Assembly (NCBI RefSeq): GCF_964340395.1
Contig: NC_135568.1
Span: forward strand, 9,172,776 to 9,236,775
Length of the DNA stretch: 64,000 bases
Source of the DNA: Glandiceps talaboti
Lineage: Eukaryota; Hemichordata; Enteropneusta; Spengelidae
Direction of reading: 5' to 3'
Positions 1-10,091 of this stretch are shown in pieces. A program made the position numbers and the translations under genes. Under the pieces are notes generated by a model. It was not told the origin of the DNA, did no database searches, and worked only from the letters and a program-made list of their open reading frames with translations. The first letter of the stretch is position 1, and each line of letters opens with the position of its first letter.

Positions 1-1920
1 AACCGTTTTATGAATACGTGAAAATACACTTCTTTGGAAGCAGTTCATTACAGTTGCAACTTTGGGAACATCTCCCTTCTTTCGTACAAAAGTCTAAAAA
101 ACAATATATCTGTTCTTAGTTAGTGAAAATGCGTAATATCGTGAAAGTGACTACTGCAATGCAAATTTAGTAATCTAACGACTTCAATCCTTTTCGTTAT
201 CAAGAGTTGTTAGGACATGAATTTATTCCAACTCTTCAACTTACTGTGTTAATTGTAAGTTAAAAGGACCTGTATCAAATATGTGTGCCTAGATACTTAC
301 ATAATAAAAATAGCATTAGCGTGAGAATTTCAAATTTTTTTGTCTCTGTCTTTTCATGACATTTTCCTTCCGGTTGAAATTTACATAACTGGAAGGTTAA
401 TAATGTAACCACTTTGTGAGTGAATTATTAGCGCACAATAATTGTTTACATAACTTAGCCAGGGAACACAAACAAGGCATCACGATGTGGGGAAGCTAAT
501 CACTAGTAACTACCACTCATTTAGCAAAACACTGGGTAATTATTTCATGTGTTTTGATCGATCAAAATTTGAAGCTGTGAAGAAATCGATCTTTGTCAAA
601 ATATAGTTGCTGCATATTGGCTAAAGAATGGTTGTATGTGGCGGCTGAATTTATCTGCTGGAAAATGGCTTATTTTTTGGCTGAAATAGCAACAGGTCAA
701 CTCTGCACATACAGGGAATGTAGCTGCAGCATTGAGAATTATGCCTTTTCAAGAATTACCTGTTAGGGCTAGGTTTTAAAAGTATGCATAAAAATTGAAG
801 ATATTGTTAGAATGCATGTTCACATGCAAGTATATTACTAAATATACTTCTACTATAAATAGTGCTTTCTCACGATTGAAATAATTAGCTTTGAAAAATC
901 AAAATGGGTTTCTTTAATAACCATCGGCCATCACAAGAATCATAAAGTTATCGATAAAAAAATCAGTAAGTACAGCCTCTAGTTTTCAAGCGTTCGACAC
1001 TTTTTACTTTTACTTTCCCTCCAAATTTCTTTGAAAAAACTTTTTGTTTTTCTGCCACTTTTTTGTGTATAACTTTGCAAAATTTTAGTCTGGAATGAGA
1101 GAAGATTGTAATAATTGATGAATTAATGCAAAATTTATAGTGCTAAAACATGATTATATCAAGAATTTCTTCAAAATGAGTTGACAAGATTTGTTCCTGT
1201 ATATTTGGCAGTTGTTGATGTAGGTTTGTTTACTTGTACTTTTCAAGTTGTGTCTGGCAAATTTACATGTAGACAAAGATGTATACTATTTGTGGACATG
1301 GCCATCTATATTAACTACCTCCTGTGAGTATGTTTAATTCATGATCATTAGGAGTACATTGAAAATAGGGTGTCCATTCACATTTTTGTAGATGTTGACA
1401 GAGGTTCGAATCTTATCAAGATTTCAACTCCTCTACTAGGACTTCGTGTATATCTCTCCAATTTTTTGGTCCCATATACATTTTTTGGTCCCATGTACGT
1501 ATCAGTTTTTCCTCCTCACTGGTTACCAGTCTGTTTGTATCAGTTGCCATCACCACTGGCCTTGAGATTTTCATTGTTCCAAATTTAGACAGACCGACAG
1601 CAGCGTATAATTACATTCCACCCTTGTGGCTACACATTGCATACACTGCATACTATCAAAAATACATGTATATGTACAGTAAATGTGATGTTTTGTAATT
1701 ATGTAAAACTACACTTTGATATTATGAACTTTCTTAAAGCAAACAACCTGTTCGTGTTACACATACTCTTTCATACCCATGGACTACTGATTGGGGGCAC
1801 AGACTTGACAAAAAAAACAACATTACATATCTCTTGAGGCTTACCATAAACAGATTACTAAGTATTCAACACAAAAATAACAGTAGAGAAAATGATATGG
1901 CTGCACTATAGGTAATACAA
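1..1920. other. Unassigned AT-rich DNA
   Basis: No gene or array recognised. Visible details are a perfect 16-bp palindrome TTTTGATCGATCAAAA at 552-567 and a short direct repeat of TTTTTTGGTCCCAT near 1462-1500. Open frames at 1370-1588 and 1637-1837 have no recognisable domain and look like chance frames. Confidence 0.6.
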
Positions 1921-1933
1921 AGGTCAAAGGTCA
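1921..1933 (+). promoter_or_regulatory. DR1 nuclear-receptor-like motif
   Basis: Two AGGTCA half sites are separated by one base (AGGTCA-A-AGGTCA), followed by a third partial copy. DR1 sites of this form are bound by HNF4, RXR heterodimers and COUP-TF in animals. That the motif is present is seen directly; that it is used here is only inference, because no promoter or gene was identified nearby. Confidence 0.3.
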
Positions 1934-1986
1934 AAGGCCATATAAGTTCACATTTCTTTAGAACTAGTATATTTAAAGTAGCCAGC

Positions 1987-2040
1987 GGTGAGGGGAGGGG
2001 GAGGGGAGGGGGAGGGGAGAGGGAAGGGAGAAGGGAGAAA
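1987..2040 (+). repeat. G-rich polypurine tract, G-quadruplex-prone
   Basis: The plus strand carries repeated GAGGGGAGGGGG-type blocks with almost no pyrimidines for about 50 bases. Several runs of four or five G spaced by single A could fold as a G-quadruplex or triplex. The minus-strand frame through it reads as Ser/Pro/Leu-rich low complexity and is not a gene. Confidence 0.7.
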
Positions 2041-2394
2041 AATGTGCACAGATTTCCATATGTATATAGTATAGTCAATTTGGGAGGAAATCCTAGTAAA
2101 TATTCAGGGAACATGGGTAGATTTAACCAACATGTACTTGCTGTCTTTGAGGAAAAACATGGAATTATGCCAAAACATATATTTTTTACCTTGATAAGTT
2201 CTGCTAATTAATTTTGAGGTCATTTTTGCAGGTAGTATAACAGATATGATGATCACAAATGCGAAATTGTAACATGTACACTTGCATACAATCATCACCT
2301 TTCTATTCTGTATCATGTCTGTCAACAAGACTATATTGAAAATATCACGCTGTATACATATAGTAAAATTATATGAAATAATCTCTCTGTTTGA

Positions 2395-3540
2395 TGTTGT
2401 TTCTGTCTGTCAGTAACAGTTTGCTGCAAAAATTATTACAATAAGCTTCTACAAGTCTACTTCTGCTTAACAAATGTTGTGTCTGTCAGTAACAGTTTGG
2501 AAAAGCAAACCAGGTAAAATTTGACTTTCTAAAAAAACTGTTTTCTCTTTCTGTTTTATTTTTGTCAGTAACAGTAACTGCTTGTTGAGAAGTCAACTCT
2601 TTCTGAGGATTTCAAAAATAGTCACCCTTTGTGATTAAATTTTGCATTTATTAGTTCGTTAGAAAACCAAATCTGGTTGATATGACTTACAAAATAATGT
2701 TACTTTTCTGGTAAACATAGTCCATGAGATAACTGCCATGTTTGCCAAATCAAAACATGGTGGTTAAAAAAATCTCCCATTCTGCCAAACTATGTGTCAG
2801 TAAAAAATTGTTGACAAAGTGGCTGTTAGTTAAGGAGACTTTTTTGAATGGTCACTTTCTGATGAACACTGCACTATATTTATCAGAATGTTTTGCTATA
2901 AAACCAGAACTTTGTACAAAAAACTAATAACCTTTTGTGTAAAATATTGTCTGTCAGTAACTACCCTGTTTTCCAAACCAAAACATGGTGGTTGAGAAAA
3001 TGGTCTCCCTTTCTACAAAACTGTCAGTCTGTCATTTTTGATGAAGTGTCTTTTTGTCAAGGACCTTTTAAATGATTTATAATCTGTCAGTAACTGTTTG
3101 TTGGAAAGTTCAAACCAAAAATTTAGTACTTCTAAAATAATTATCCTTTCTGTTGAATGGTGTGGCTGTCAGTAAATTTTTTGCTGAGAAAACAAAACTT
3201 GGTACTTCTGAAATAATTACCCTCTTTATTTACAATGTGTCTGTCAGTAATTGTTCGCAAGAAATCAAAAAGTTAGTACAAAATAATCGCCCTACACATT
3301 GTGTCTGCCATTACTGTTCACTGGAAAACCACAACATGTACTTCAAAAATCTCTCTCTTTCTATAAAATATGTGTAACAGTTTACTACAAAATGAAAACA
3401 TGGTACTTTGAAAGAATTGTCCTTTTTGTCAAATGGTGTGTCTGTCAGTAACTGTTTGCTGTAAATCCAAAATGTGCTACTTATAAAATAATCTCCCTTC
3501 CTGAAAACAGTGTGTCTGTCAGTAACAGTTTGTTGAAGTG
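2395..3540. repeat. Degenerate ~70-90 bp tandem repeat with GTGTCTGTCAGTAACAGTTTG core
   Basis: The core GTGTCTGTCAGTAACAGTTTG or a close variant recurs near 2405, 2480, 2565, 2948, 3082, 3164, 3238, 3301, 3438 and 3512. Between cores lie diverged AAACCAAAACATGGT and TCTCCCTTTCT segments in the same order. Spacing is mostly 65-90 bp with a gap near 2600-2940, where copies are poorly conserved. The divergence indicates an old minisatellite. Small open frames across it (for example 3153-3377 and 3311-3637) are by-products of the repeat. Confidence 0.8.
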
Positions 3541-3847
3541 TTGTACAGATCCTTAATACTGCCAGTTGAAACCAAATTGCACTACAATGGGTTGTGAAAA
3601 TATCCAGTTTGAGCCACTTCAAATGAAAAGTGAGCAAGACTGTCAGATGATACTTTAAAAGTAACCCTTCACTGTACAGGTTGGGTTGAGTGATTCTGAC
3701 AGGTGGCTGTTGTCACAGTGTGTGTGTTTTTGTTTGGACTGCCTGGTTCTATGAGTTCAGTTCAGGACATCCCGATGTTCACATCATACTGAAGAGAGAT
3801 AGCTGGTGTTGTCAATTTTCTGTACCTGAAATAGAATATTACTGCAT

Positions 3848-4570
3848 AGGAGCATCAATAAAATAACGAACATGTGATTTCTTGGTCAACACCATAACTT
3901 CCGCTCTACGTGCTTCACATGCTTATAAGTATACATGTAGATGCACGTGAGAAGAAGTCAACCTTCTTGTTCTATTTTGACCCTCTAGCATGAGGTAAAA
4001 TGCTATTGCAGGTAGTGAGAATAAGTCAAACTTCTTGTTCTATTTTGACCCTCTAGCATGAGTTAAAATGCTATTACAGGTACTGAGAATAAGTCAACCT
4101 TCTTGTTCTATTTTGAACCTCTAGCATGAGGTAAAATGCTATTACAGGTACTGAGAATAAGTCAACCTTCTTGTTCTATTTTGACCCTCTAACATGAGGT
4201 AAAATGCTATTGCAGGTACTGAGAATAAGTCAACCTTCTTGTTCTATTTTGACCCTCTAGCATGAGTTAAAATGCTATTACAGGTACTGAGAATAAGTCA
4301 ACCTTCTTGTTCTATTTTGAACCTCTAGCATGAGGTAAAATGCTATTACAGGTACTGAGAATAAGTCAACCTTCTTGTTCTATATTGACCCTCTAACAAG
4401 AGGTAAAATGTTATTACAGGTACTGAGAATAAGTAAACCTTGTTCTATTTTGACCCTCTAGCATCATCAGTGTTTTTTCACCGGTTGTATATTTTGTTGT
4501 TGTATTTATGTGAGGTATTGCTCACTTCATTCAAGCAAATACACCGGTGTTTTTTCACCAGTTGTATGAA
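3848..4570 (+). mobile_element. Dispersed repeat with internal 68-bp minisatellite, copy 1
   Basis: A left flank (about 3848-3948, including TTCTTGGTCAACACCATAAC and GCTCTACGTGCTTCACAT) leads into a tandem array. The same flank-plus-unit arrangement recurs in inverse orientation at about 12060-12310 and in direct orientation at about 15826-16030, so this is a dispersed family rather than a local array. After the array there are two copies of GTGTTTTTTCACCRGTTGTAT, the second in a small hairpin (4535-4566). No protein is encoded. Non-autonomous Helitron/Helentron-type elements often carry internal tandem repeats, but the end structures needed for that assignment were not demonstrated. Confidence 0.6.
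3949..4464. repeat. 68-bp minisatellite, about 7.6 copies
   Basis: GAGAATAAGTCAACCTTC starts at 3949, 4017, 4085, 4153, 4221, 4289, 4357 and 4425, exactly 68 bp apart. Each unit continues through TGACCCTCTAGCATGAGGT and AAAATGCTATTACAGGTACT. Alternating GAGGTAAAA and GAGTTAAAA variants suggest expansion partly by blocks of several units. Confidence 0.95.
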
Positions 4571-5099
4571 ATTAGAGCGCATTTACATGTATAAAGTTTG
4601 GTGAAATCATAGAGGTGAATAGAAACCTTTGTACCAGGAGCTGGGTTGTGGTTTTATACCTTCCTTTACATACCATAGCACAGTGTCCATCAATTCTGTA
4701 CTCTACTCCTCCCCTCACTTTACTATGATTACTGTTTATATAGACACTTGAAGTTAAAAGCAAAAAACAACTGATAAATCAAGTTTTGTGAATCATTGAT
4801 GCATAGAAGGTAAGAATTCCAGGTACCTAGGTCTGTGATGTACAGAGATTGTATGCAAGTTATAGGATTCCAGGTACCTATAGGTATTGGTGCATAGAGT
4901 TTGCACAAAATGAATTGCATTTCTTTGGCATTATGTTGGTTCATTATCCACTATCAGCATTTTCATGTACCTGTATTTTGTGGGTGGAACACCAAAAAAA
5001 ATGTAAAATGAGCCCGAGTTCTTTATATTTTTGGATCAGTACGTAATATAATTTTATCTGTAGCAGTCTTTTTATTTGGGTGTAAGTAAAATCTACGAG

Positions 5100-5672
5100 A
5101 GCACCCTGTGTTCCCGCCTTTGGTGGTCATTAGTACCTAGTTATATGTGAGTTCCCCTGGTATTTTACTGTAGGGCTCCCTACCAGTGTTTTTGTTAAGG
5201 GTGATAAGTAGGTAAAATCTACCTGAGTTCCCGTCATTTTACCAGGGTTCCATACCAGTGTTTTTGTTAAGGGTGGTAAGTAGGTAAAATCTACCTGAGT
5301 TCCCCAGTCATTTTACCAGGGTTCCTGACCAGTGTTTTTGTTAAGGGTGATAAGTAGGTAAAATCTACCTGATTTCCCCAGTCATTTTACCAGGGTTCCC
5401 TACCAGTGTTTTTGTTAAGGGTGGTAAATATAGGTAAAATCTACCTGAGTTCCACAGTCATTTTACCTGGGTTCCCTACTAGTGTGTTTATTATGAGTGG
5501 TACAACAATGTATGTAAGTAAAATCTACCTCAGTTCCCAAACTACTTTACAGAAGTTAAACCCTACATTTTGTACCTACATAAATTATGGTACATGAAAT
5601 ATAGAAATCAATTATACGTGGTAATTACCATATTTTTCACCATTCTGTTACCGTAGTTCCCAAACCAAGTTG
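5100..5672 (+). repeat. ~72-76 bp tandem array derived from MITE family A
   Basis: The unit begins CAGTGTTTTTGTTAAGGGTG and contains the small palindrome AGGTAAAATCTACCT. Unit starts at 5186, 5258, 5332, 5406 and 5482 give periods of 72, 74, 74 and 76 bp. The start of the unit matches the terminal sequence of the compact element at 9735-9906, and the sequence after the last unit (5640-5672, CTGTTACCGTAGTTCCCAAA) matches that element's right part. The tract is therefore best read as a family A copy whose left part has been tandemly amplified. Confidence 0.85.
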
Positions 5673-6689
5673 TTTATAATTAAATTTTATCTCTTACTCA
5701 GATGCTAAAGGTTTTGGAATTTCTACTATACAGCCTTCGTGGCATTGCCCTCGGCAGGACAATGGTCCTGTTCAGCCCAAAGCAGTTCTATATATTACAG
5801 TGGATTATTTATAGACCAACCACTCCCATTCATCCACTATTTTTAATCAGAGTATGTATGGAGTGTGGCAATAAAGACTTCCATAGGTACATTAGGTGTG
5901 TATTGCATGCAGTGTGCCCTCTCTTTCAAAGACTATTTTTTTTGCTTTGGGTCAAAATGATCAAAAATTGTGTGTTCAGTTGAATCGCACCACCCAGTAA
6001 GGGATAGGTGAACAACATGTTTTAGGACATCCTAAGAACTCACTCCGTTAATGCCACGTCAAATTGTGTACTGGTTGGTGAAGTTTGAGTCGTATACATG
6101 ATGCTATACATACTTTAGTGTCGTCTCTTTCTGTTATGTGTTGGTAAAATGTCAATTTTTGATCAAGATGTCGTCGTAGATTCTTATTATTATGAAGTCA
6201 TCATGTATTTGTCCTTCCTATACTAATCCAAGTGTCTCCGTGCATTATCCGGAAGTCCTTGTCGTCATTGTCGTCAACTATTTCCTTTTCCCATTAGACA
6301 AACTATTATAGTTTTGACTTTTCTTTACGTTAATAGAAACCGACATGAGAAGTGATTATATTACATGATCAGTAACCTTGTCAATTCAATGTATCTATAC
6401 TGATGGAGTTCTCTGCTTGTACTCAAAAAATGTCACCTCCTCCTCCTCACCTCCCTTCCTTCCCCCCTCTCCAACTTCTACAGTGTGCATTAGATTGTTA
6501 TTTTCCTTGTCTACAGTCTTGAATATGCCAACGTTCTGACTTGAATACATTTGACCTACCTCTATGGAAATATACTTATCATATTATACAGAGCATAAAT
6601 TAATACATTCGTAGTAGGACGATTCGTATGATATTTTCCTCAGGAAAACAGCACTGTAAGCATGTAATACGAATCTCTTTGATGTAGTG
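5673..6689. other. Unassigned DNA
   Basis: No gene recognised. The frame 5702-5983 (93 codons) contains hydrophobic stretches but no domain, no family resemblance and no supporting splice context. A C/T-rich stretch lies near 6435-6475. Confidence 0.5.
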
Positions 6690-6856
6690 GGACTTTAAAG
6701 GCCAGAAGTTCTCTCTCAGGTTCGGGCATTAGTGTTGTTTTATCAGTGGAGCCACAGGATCATTCTTTCACTCGTGACCAACTATTTCTATAGTTTTGCC
6801 CGACAACTGTTTTTCACTCCTAATTTTAATTCTGAACCAGACTGAGCCTTTAATGT
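6690..6856. mobile_element. MITE-like family B, copy 1
   Basis: Ends GACTTTAAAGGCC and GAGCCTTTAATG are imperfect inverted repeats. The interior shares GTGTTGTTTTATCAGTGGAG, a run ending GATCATTCTTT, and a following GACAACT with the tract at 16220-16389, in the same order. Two dispersed copies of similar length (about 167 and 170 bp) with inverted ends and no coding capacity fit a miniature inverted-repeat element. The transposase source is unknown. Confidence 0.55.
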
Positions 6857-7370
6857 TGATAATTCATCAGACACTTATTAATGTTCTTTCTGTACGGGGA
6901 ACACAAAGTCCTGACTGAACAGCCACAGTTGTTTTTTTTAGCCGCAAAAATGGCATTAAGCGGCTTTTAATACATGATTTTGATAAATTAGTAAGTCTCA
7001 GTGGAGTTACCAAGGTCAGTGTTTAACAAACGATCACTTGAGTTTCTGCTTGCCGAACTAAACTGAAAAGAAGTTTCAGAAGTCAGAAAACGGATGACTA
7101 GATATCCTGAAAGGGATTTATAAGTGATGGCAGCTACTAACACAGATTAATCATGTGAAGGAGATAAAGAAAACAGATAAGAAGGTTGAGTGAACAGGTG
7201 AAATTTAGTGATTTTTTTTTGAAGATTGTGGAACAGGTGATATCAGTTACATGTAATCGTACTAAAGTAGGTGCAATTTGAAAAAAGAAAGTATGATAAA
7301 TAGTCGAGAGCTCAAAGTTTTCACAGTTAACTTGTTTACCATTTTGTTAGTCGAACACTGTAGCTGTATA
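6857..7370. other. Unassigned DNA
   Basis: No gene or array recognised between the family B copy and the next family A-related tract. Confidence 0.5.
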
Positions 7371-7650
7371 TTCAGTGTTTTTGTTATGGGTGATACATTT
7401 TGTAAGTCTAGGTAAGATCTGATAAAGTTCCCAAAGTGTTTTGTTATCAGAGTGCCAAAATAATATTGTTAAATTACATGACATGAAAATTGATATTTCA
7501 GTGTTTTGTCATTTCAACCCATCTTCCCAAACATTTTACAGAAATACTAATATTCATAACTGTTACGCTGAAATGTTCAGTGTTTTTGAGAAAGTATTTG
7601 TTTTGCTAAATTCTACCACAGACAAGGAAGAGACAGACAGTTAGACAGAC

Positions 7651-7695
<45 letters not shown>

Positions 7696-7845
7696 GAGAC
7701 TGACAGGGAGACTTGTCTGTGATTCTACCTGCGTTCTCAACTCAATTTCTGGCTAAAATTATTGTACAAGATATTAAAATCTATCCAAGTTTTACCAGAT
7801 TTCCCTCTTCTATTACCATGGTTCCCAAAGTGTATCAAAGACAGT
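7371..7845 (+). mobile_element. Degraded MITE family A copy interrupted by (GACA)n
   Basis: The left end at 7371 (CAGTGTTTTTGTTATGGGTG) and the segment AGGTAAGATCTGATAAAGTTCCC resemble the family A left part. A right-part match (TTTTACCAGATTTCCCTC, then ATTACCATGGTTCCC) lies at about 7785-7830. Between them lie diverged sequence, a second CAGTGTTTTTG at about 7569 and a (GACA)n microsatellite. Boundaries are approximate and the copy is old. Confidence 0.5.
7631..7702. repeat. (GACA)n microsatellite
   Basis: An AGACAGAC run with few interruptions lies inside the degraded family A copy. The open frame 7441-7644 ends at its edge and is not a gene. Confidence 0.95.
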
Positions 7846-8054
7846 AATGTTAATTATAGTTCACATTGATAGAATCTTGGTTGGCCATGGACTAATCAAA
7901 ACTATTTAGTATTCAGGATTCACACCATTAATTGTGTTTGACCAGCCAAGTATAATAGCTTAATTCACAGGACAAGTAGCTTACAGGTGTAATGTAATAA
8001 TGAAATAACTAAGTTGGAAGTTAATTTAGAATCAATTCTACATTCTATAGGTAC

Positions 8055-8055
<1 letters not shown>

Positions 8056-8141
<86 letters not shown>

Positions 8142-8241
8142 GTATGTATGTATGTATGTATGTATGTATGTATGTATGTATGTATATGTATGTAGGTATG
8201 TATGTATGTATGTATGTATGTATGTATGTATGTATGTATGT
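8056..8241. repeat. (GT)n followed by (GTAT)n microsatellite
   Basis: About 80 bp of pure GT repeats run directly into about 100 bp of GTAT repeats with one ATATGTATGTAGG interruption. The apparent 78-residue Cys/Val/Met/Tyr frame (8014-8250) is the repeat read as protein. Confidence 0.97.
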
Positions 8242-8603
8242 GAGTGTTAGTATGCTAATTGTGAAGAGCTAGGCAAGTGTGCATGAGGATAAGATTCAGG
8301 GACCAATCTTTATCAAGTTTAACATCGCATATTTTTTCTTCTGTCGCTAAACTGTACATTTTTAAAAGGTCATTCATATGATGGTAGTAGACAGTAGCAA
8401 GGCTGTAGATAGTTTACTATCTGATTAATGTGTGTATTTATCATATCATTTGTCAACAAAACATGAAACTAATACATTGTACTTAGATTAACTTAAATGT
8501 TAATAAACACAGACATCTTAAACACAGACTGTATTATATCAGATGACTCATCACTTTAACCCATCGACCTGAAAAAATACATAAAAAGAGAAAAAACACC
8601 CCT

Positions 8604-8604
<1 letters not shown>

Positions 8605-8676
<72 letters not shown>

Positions 8677-8730
8677 GTCTGTCTGTCTATGTCTGTCTCT
8701 CTGTCTGTCTCTGTCTATCTGTCTATCTCT
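8605..8730. repeat. (TGTC)n microsatellite
   Basis: A nearly pure TGTC run of about 70 bp is followed by CTGTCTAT/CTGTCTCT variants. The minus-strand frame rich in Asp, Arg, Gln and Thr (8551-8778) is this repeat read as protein. Its core motif is the complement of the (GACA)n tract 1 kb upstream. Confidence 0.97.
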
Positions 8731-8880
8731 AGATGTAAGTTCAGGCATGCAAGAACATGAAGAGAAAAAACCCTCCAAGTTTTTCTACTCCTATTATGAC
8801 AATATTAACATCATCTCAGAAAAATGTAAAACCCAAAATAAGAATTTGAAGCTTCATTAAAGTAAACAACCATTAATGAA

Positions 8881-9120
8881 ATGCTGGGCGAGCATTGGGT
8901 GAGCATTGTGTCAGCATTGTGTCAGCATTGTGTCAGCACTGGCCTAGTATTGTGCCAGCATTGGGCCAAAATTGTGCCAGGACTGGGCTAGCATTATGCC
9001 AGCATTGGGCCAACATTGTGCCAGCACTGGATAAGCATTGTGCCAACATTGTGCCAGCATTTTGCCAGTAATGTGCCAGCAGTGGGCCAGCAGTGGGCCA
9101 GCATTGGATTAGTATTGAGT
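8881..9120. repeat. 11-12 bp minisatellite, AGCATTGTGCC type
   Basis: Variants of AGCATTGTGCC / AGCATTGGGCC / AGCACTGGCC repeat roughly twenty times at 11-12 bp spacing. It is more GC-rich than its surroundings. No open frame of interest. Confidence 0.9.
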
Positions 9121-9159
9121 TAATAGTATTGGAAGTGTTAACATCAGGTTTGTGCTTGC

Positions 9160-9310
9160 CACTGAAGGGTTAATACCTGCACCAGCCCTATATTAATTAA
9201 CACCAGGCTATCTTGGTATGAACACCTGGCTGGCAGTAACAACCCACCAGTGTGTGTTAAACCATTGAAAGGTTAATACCTGCACCAACCCTTCATGAAC
9301 GTGAACACCA
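9160..9310. repeat. Two-copy ~100 bp direct repeat
   Basis: GGTTAATACCTGCACCA occurs at about 9168 and 9272. Each copy is preceded by a CACTGAA/CATTGAA motif and followed by diverged CCCT and AACACCA motifs. This is either a short array of two units or an old duplication. Confidence 0.7.
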
Positions 9311-9734
9311 AACTTTGATAATATAATCCTACACTTACATCAAACTGACATAGGGGTAGCAAATGAAAAAAAGGGATTGTCGAGCCTGCATACTGTATCT
9401 TTGTGAAATTTGATGCCTTGTGACAGGAGATATTGATATATATATCACATGTTAATACTTTGATATCAGTGTCTACATGTACACAATGTATTAGTTTTGA
9501 TTAGGTCGTCCTCCATGACAATTATCAAGTGTCGTTGTCAGGTCATATCATGACAATTGCGGTGAAATAAATCTACCTGCATTGGTCAACAATTGTATTA
9601 AGTTTGCCCGTATTTGCAAGTTAGAATGTTTGTTGGTTAGGCATATTCAATAGTTTTACCTTATAGATTAATCTGTCAACAAAATTTCATGAAATGAATT
9701 TTTATAATAGATTGTGCATATACATATATTTGTA

Positions 9735-9906
9735 GTGTTTTTTGCTAAGGGCGGTATGAGTATAGGTATAATCTACTTGGGTTCCCAATGTCATTTTACC
9801 TGGGTTCCCCCAAATGAAATTACCATAGACTCTATGGGGAAACACTGCCATTTTTACCCCTTTCTCCCTTTCTGTTACCGAGGTTCCCTAACCTTAGCAA
9901 ACACAC
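9735..9906 (+). mobile_element. MITE family A, intact 172-bp copy with target-site duplication
   Basis: The left end GTGTTTTTTGCTAAGG and right end CCTTAGCAAACACAC are near-perfect terminal inverted repeats. Both sides are flanked by TTGTA (9730-9734 and 9907-9911), a candidate 5-bp target-site duplication. The interior carries the TATAATCTACTTGGGTTCCC and TTTTACCTGGGTTCCC blocks also seen at 5100-5672. It has no coding capacity. These are the features of a miniature inverted-repeat element moved by a transposase encoded elsewhere. The open frame 9714-9953 runs through it by chance. Confidence 0.8.
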
Positions 9907-10000
9907 TTGTATTTTTGTTGCAGAAGTATTGCAATGTGGCTTACGTATTGTAGAGAATGAATTAACGTAGCCAGTTTACTGTATTGATCGCGACTTCCGT

Positions 10001-10091
10001 AGCTGTTGTCTCCTCGACAGCTATGGAAGGCACACTCAGTGCAATAAGATTCCTTGGTGTATATTGCATTGACTGAAGTGCCAACAACAGC
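10001..10091 (-). ncRNA. MicroRNA-like hairpin (candidate only)
   Basis: Read on the minus strand, GGCACTTCAGTCAATGCAAT (10063-10082) pairs imperfectly with ATTGCACTGAGTGTGCC (10029-10045) across a loop of about 16 nt. The outer segments GCTGTTGT and ACAACAGC (10002-10009 and 10084-10091) can extend the stem. The 3' arm begins TATTGCAC, so positions 2-8 would be ATTGCAC, the seed of the miR-25/92 family. The rest of that arm does not match miR-92, whose 3' half is usually GC-rich. It could equally be a chance palindrome or a transposon remnant. Expression is unknown. Confidence 0.2.
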
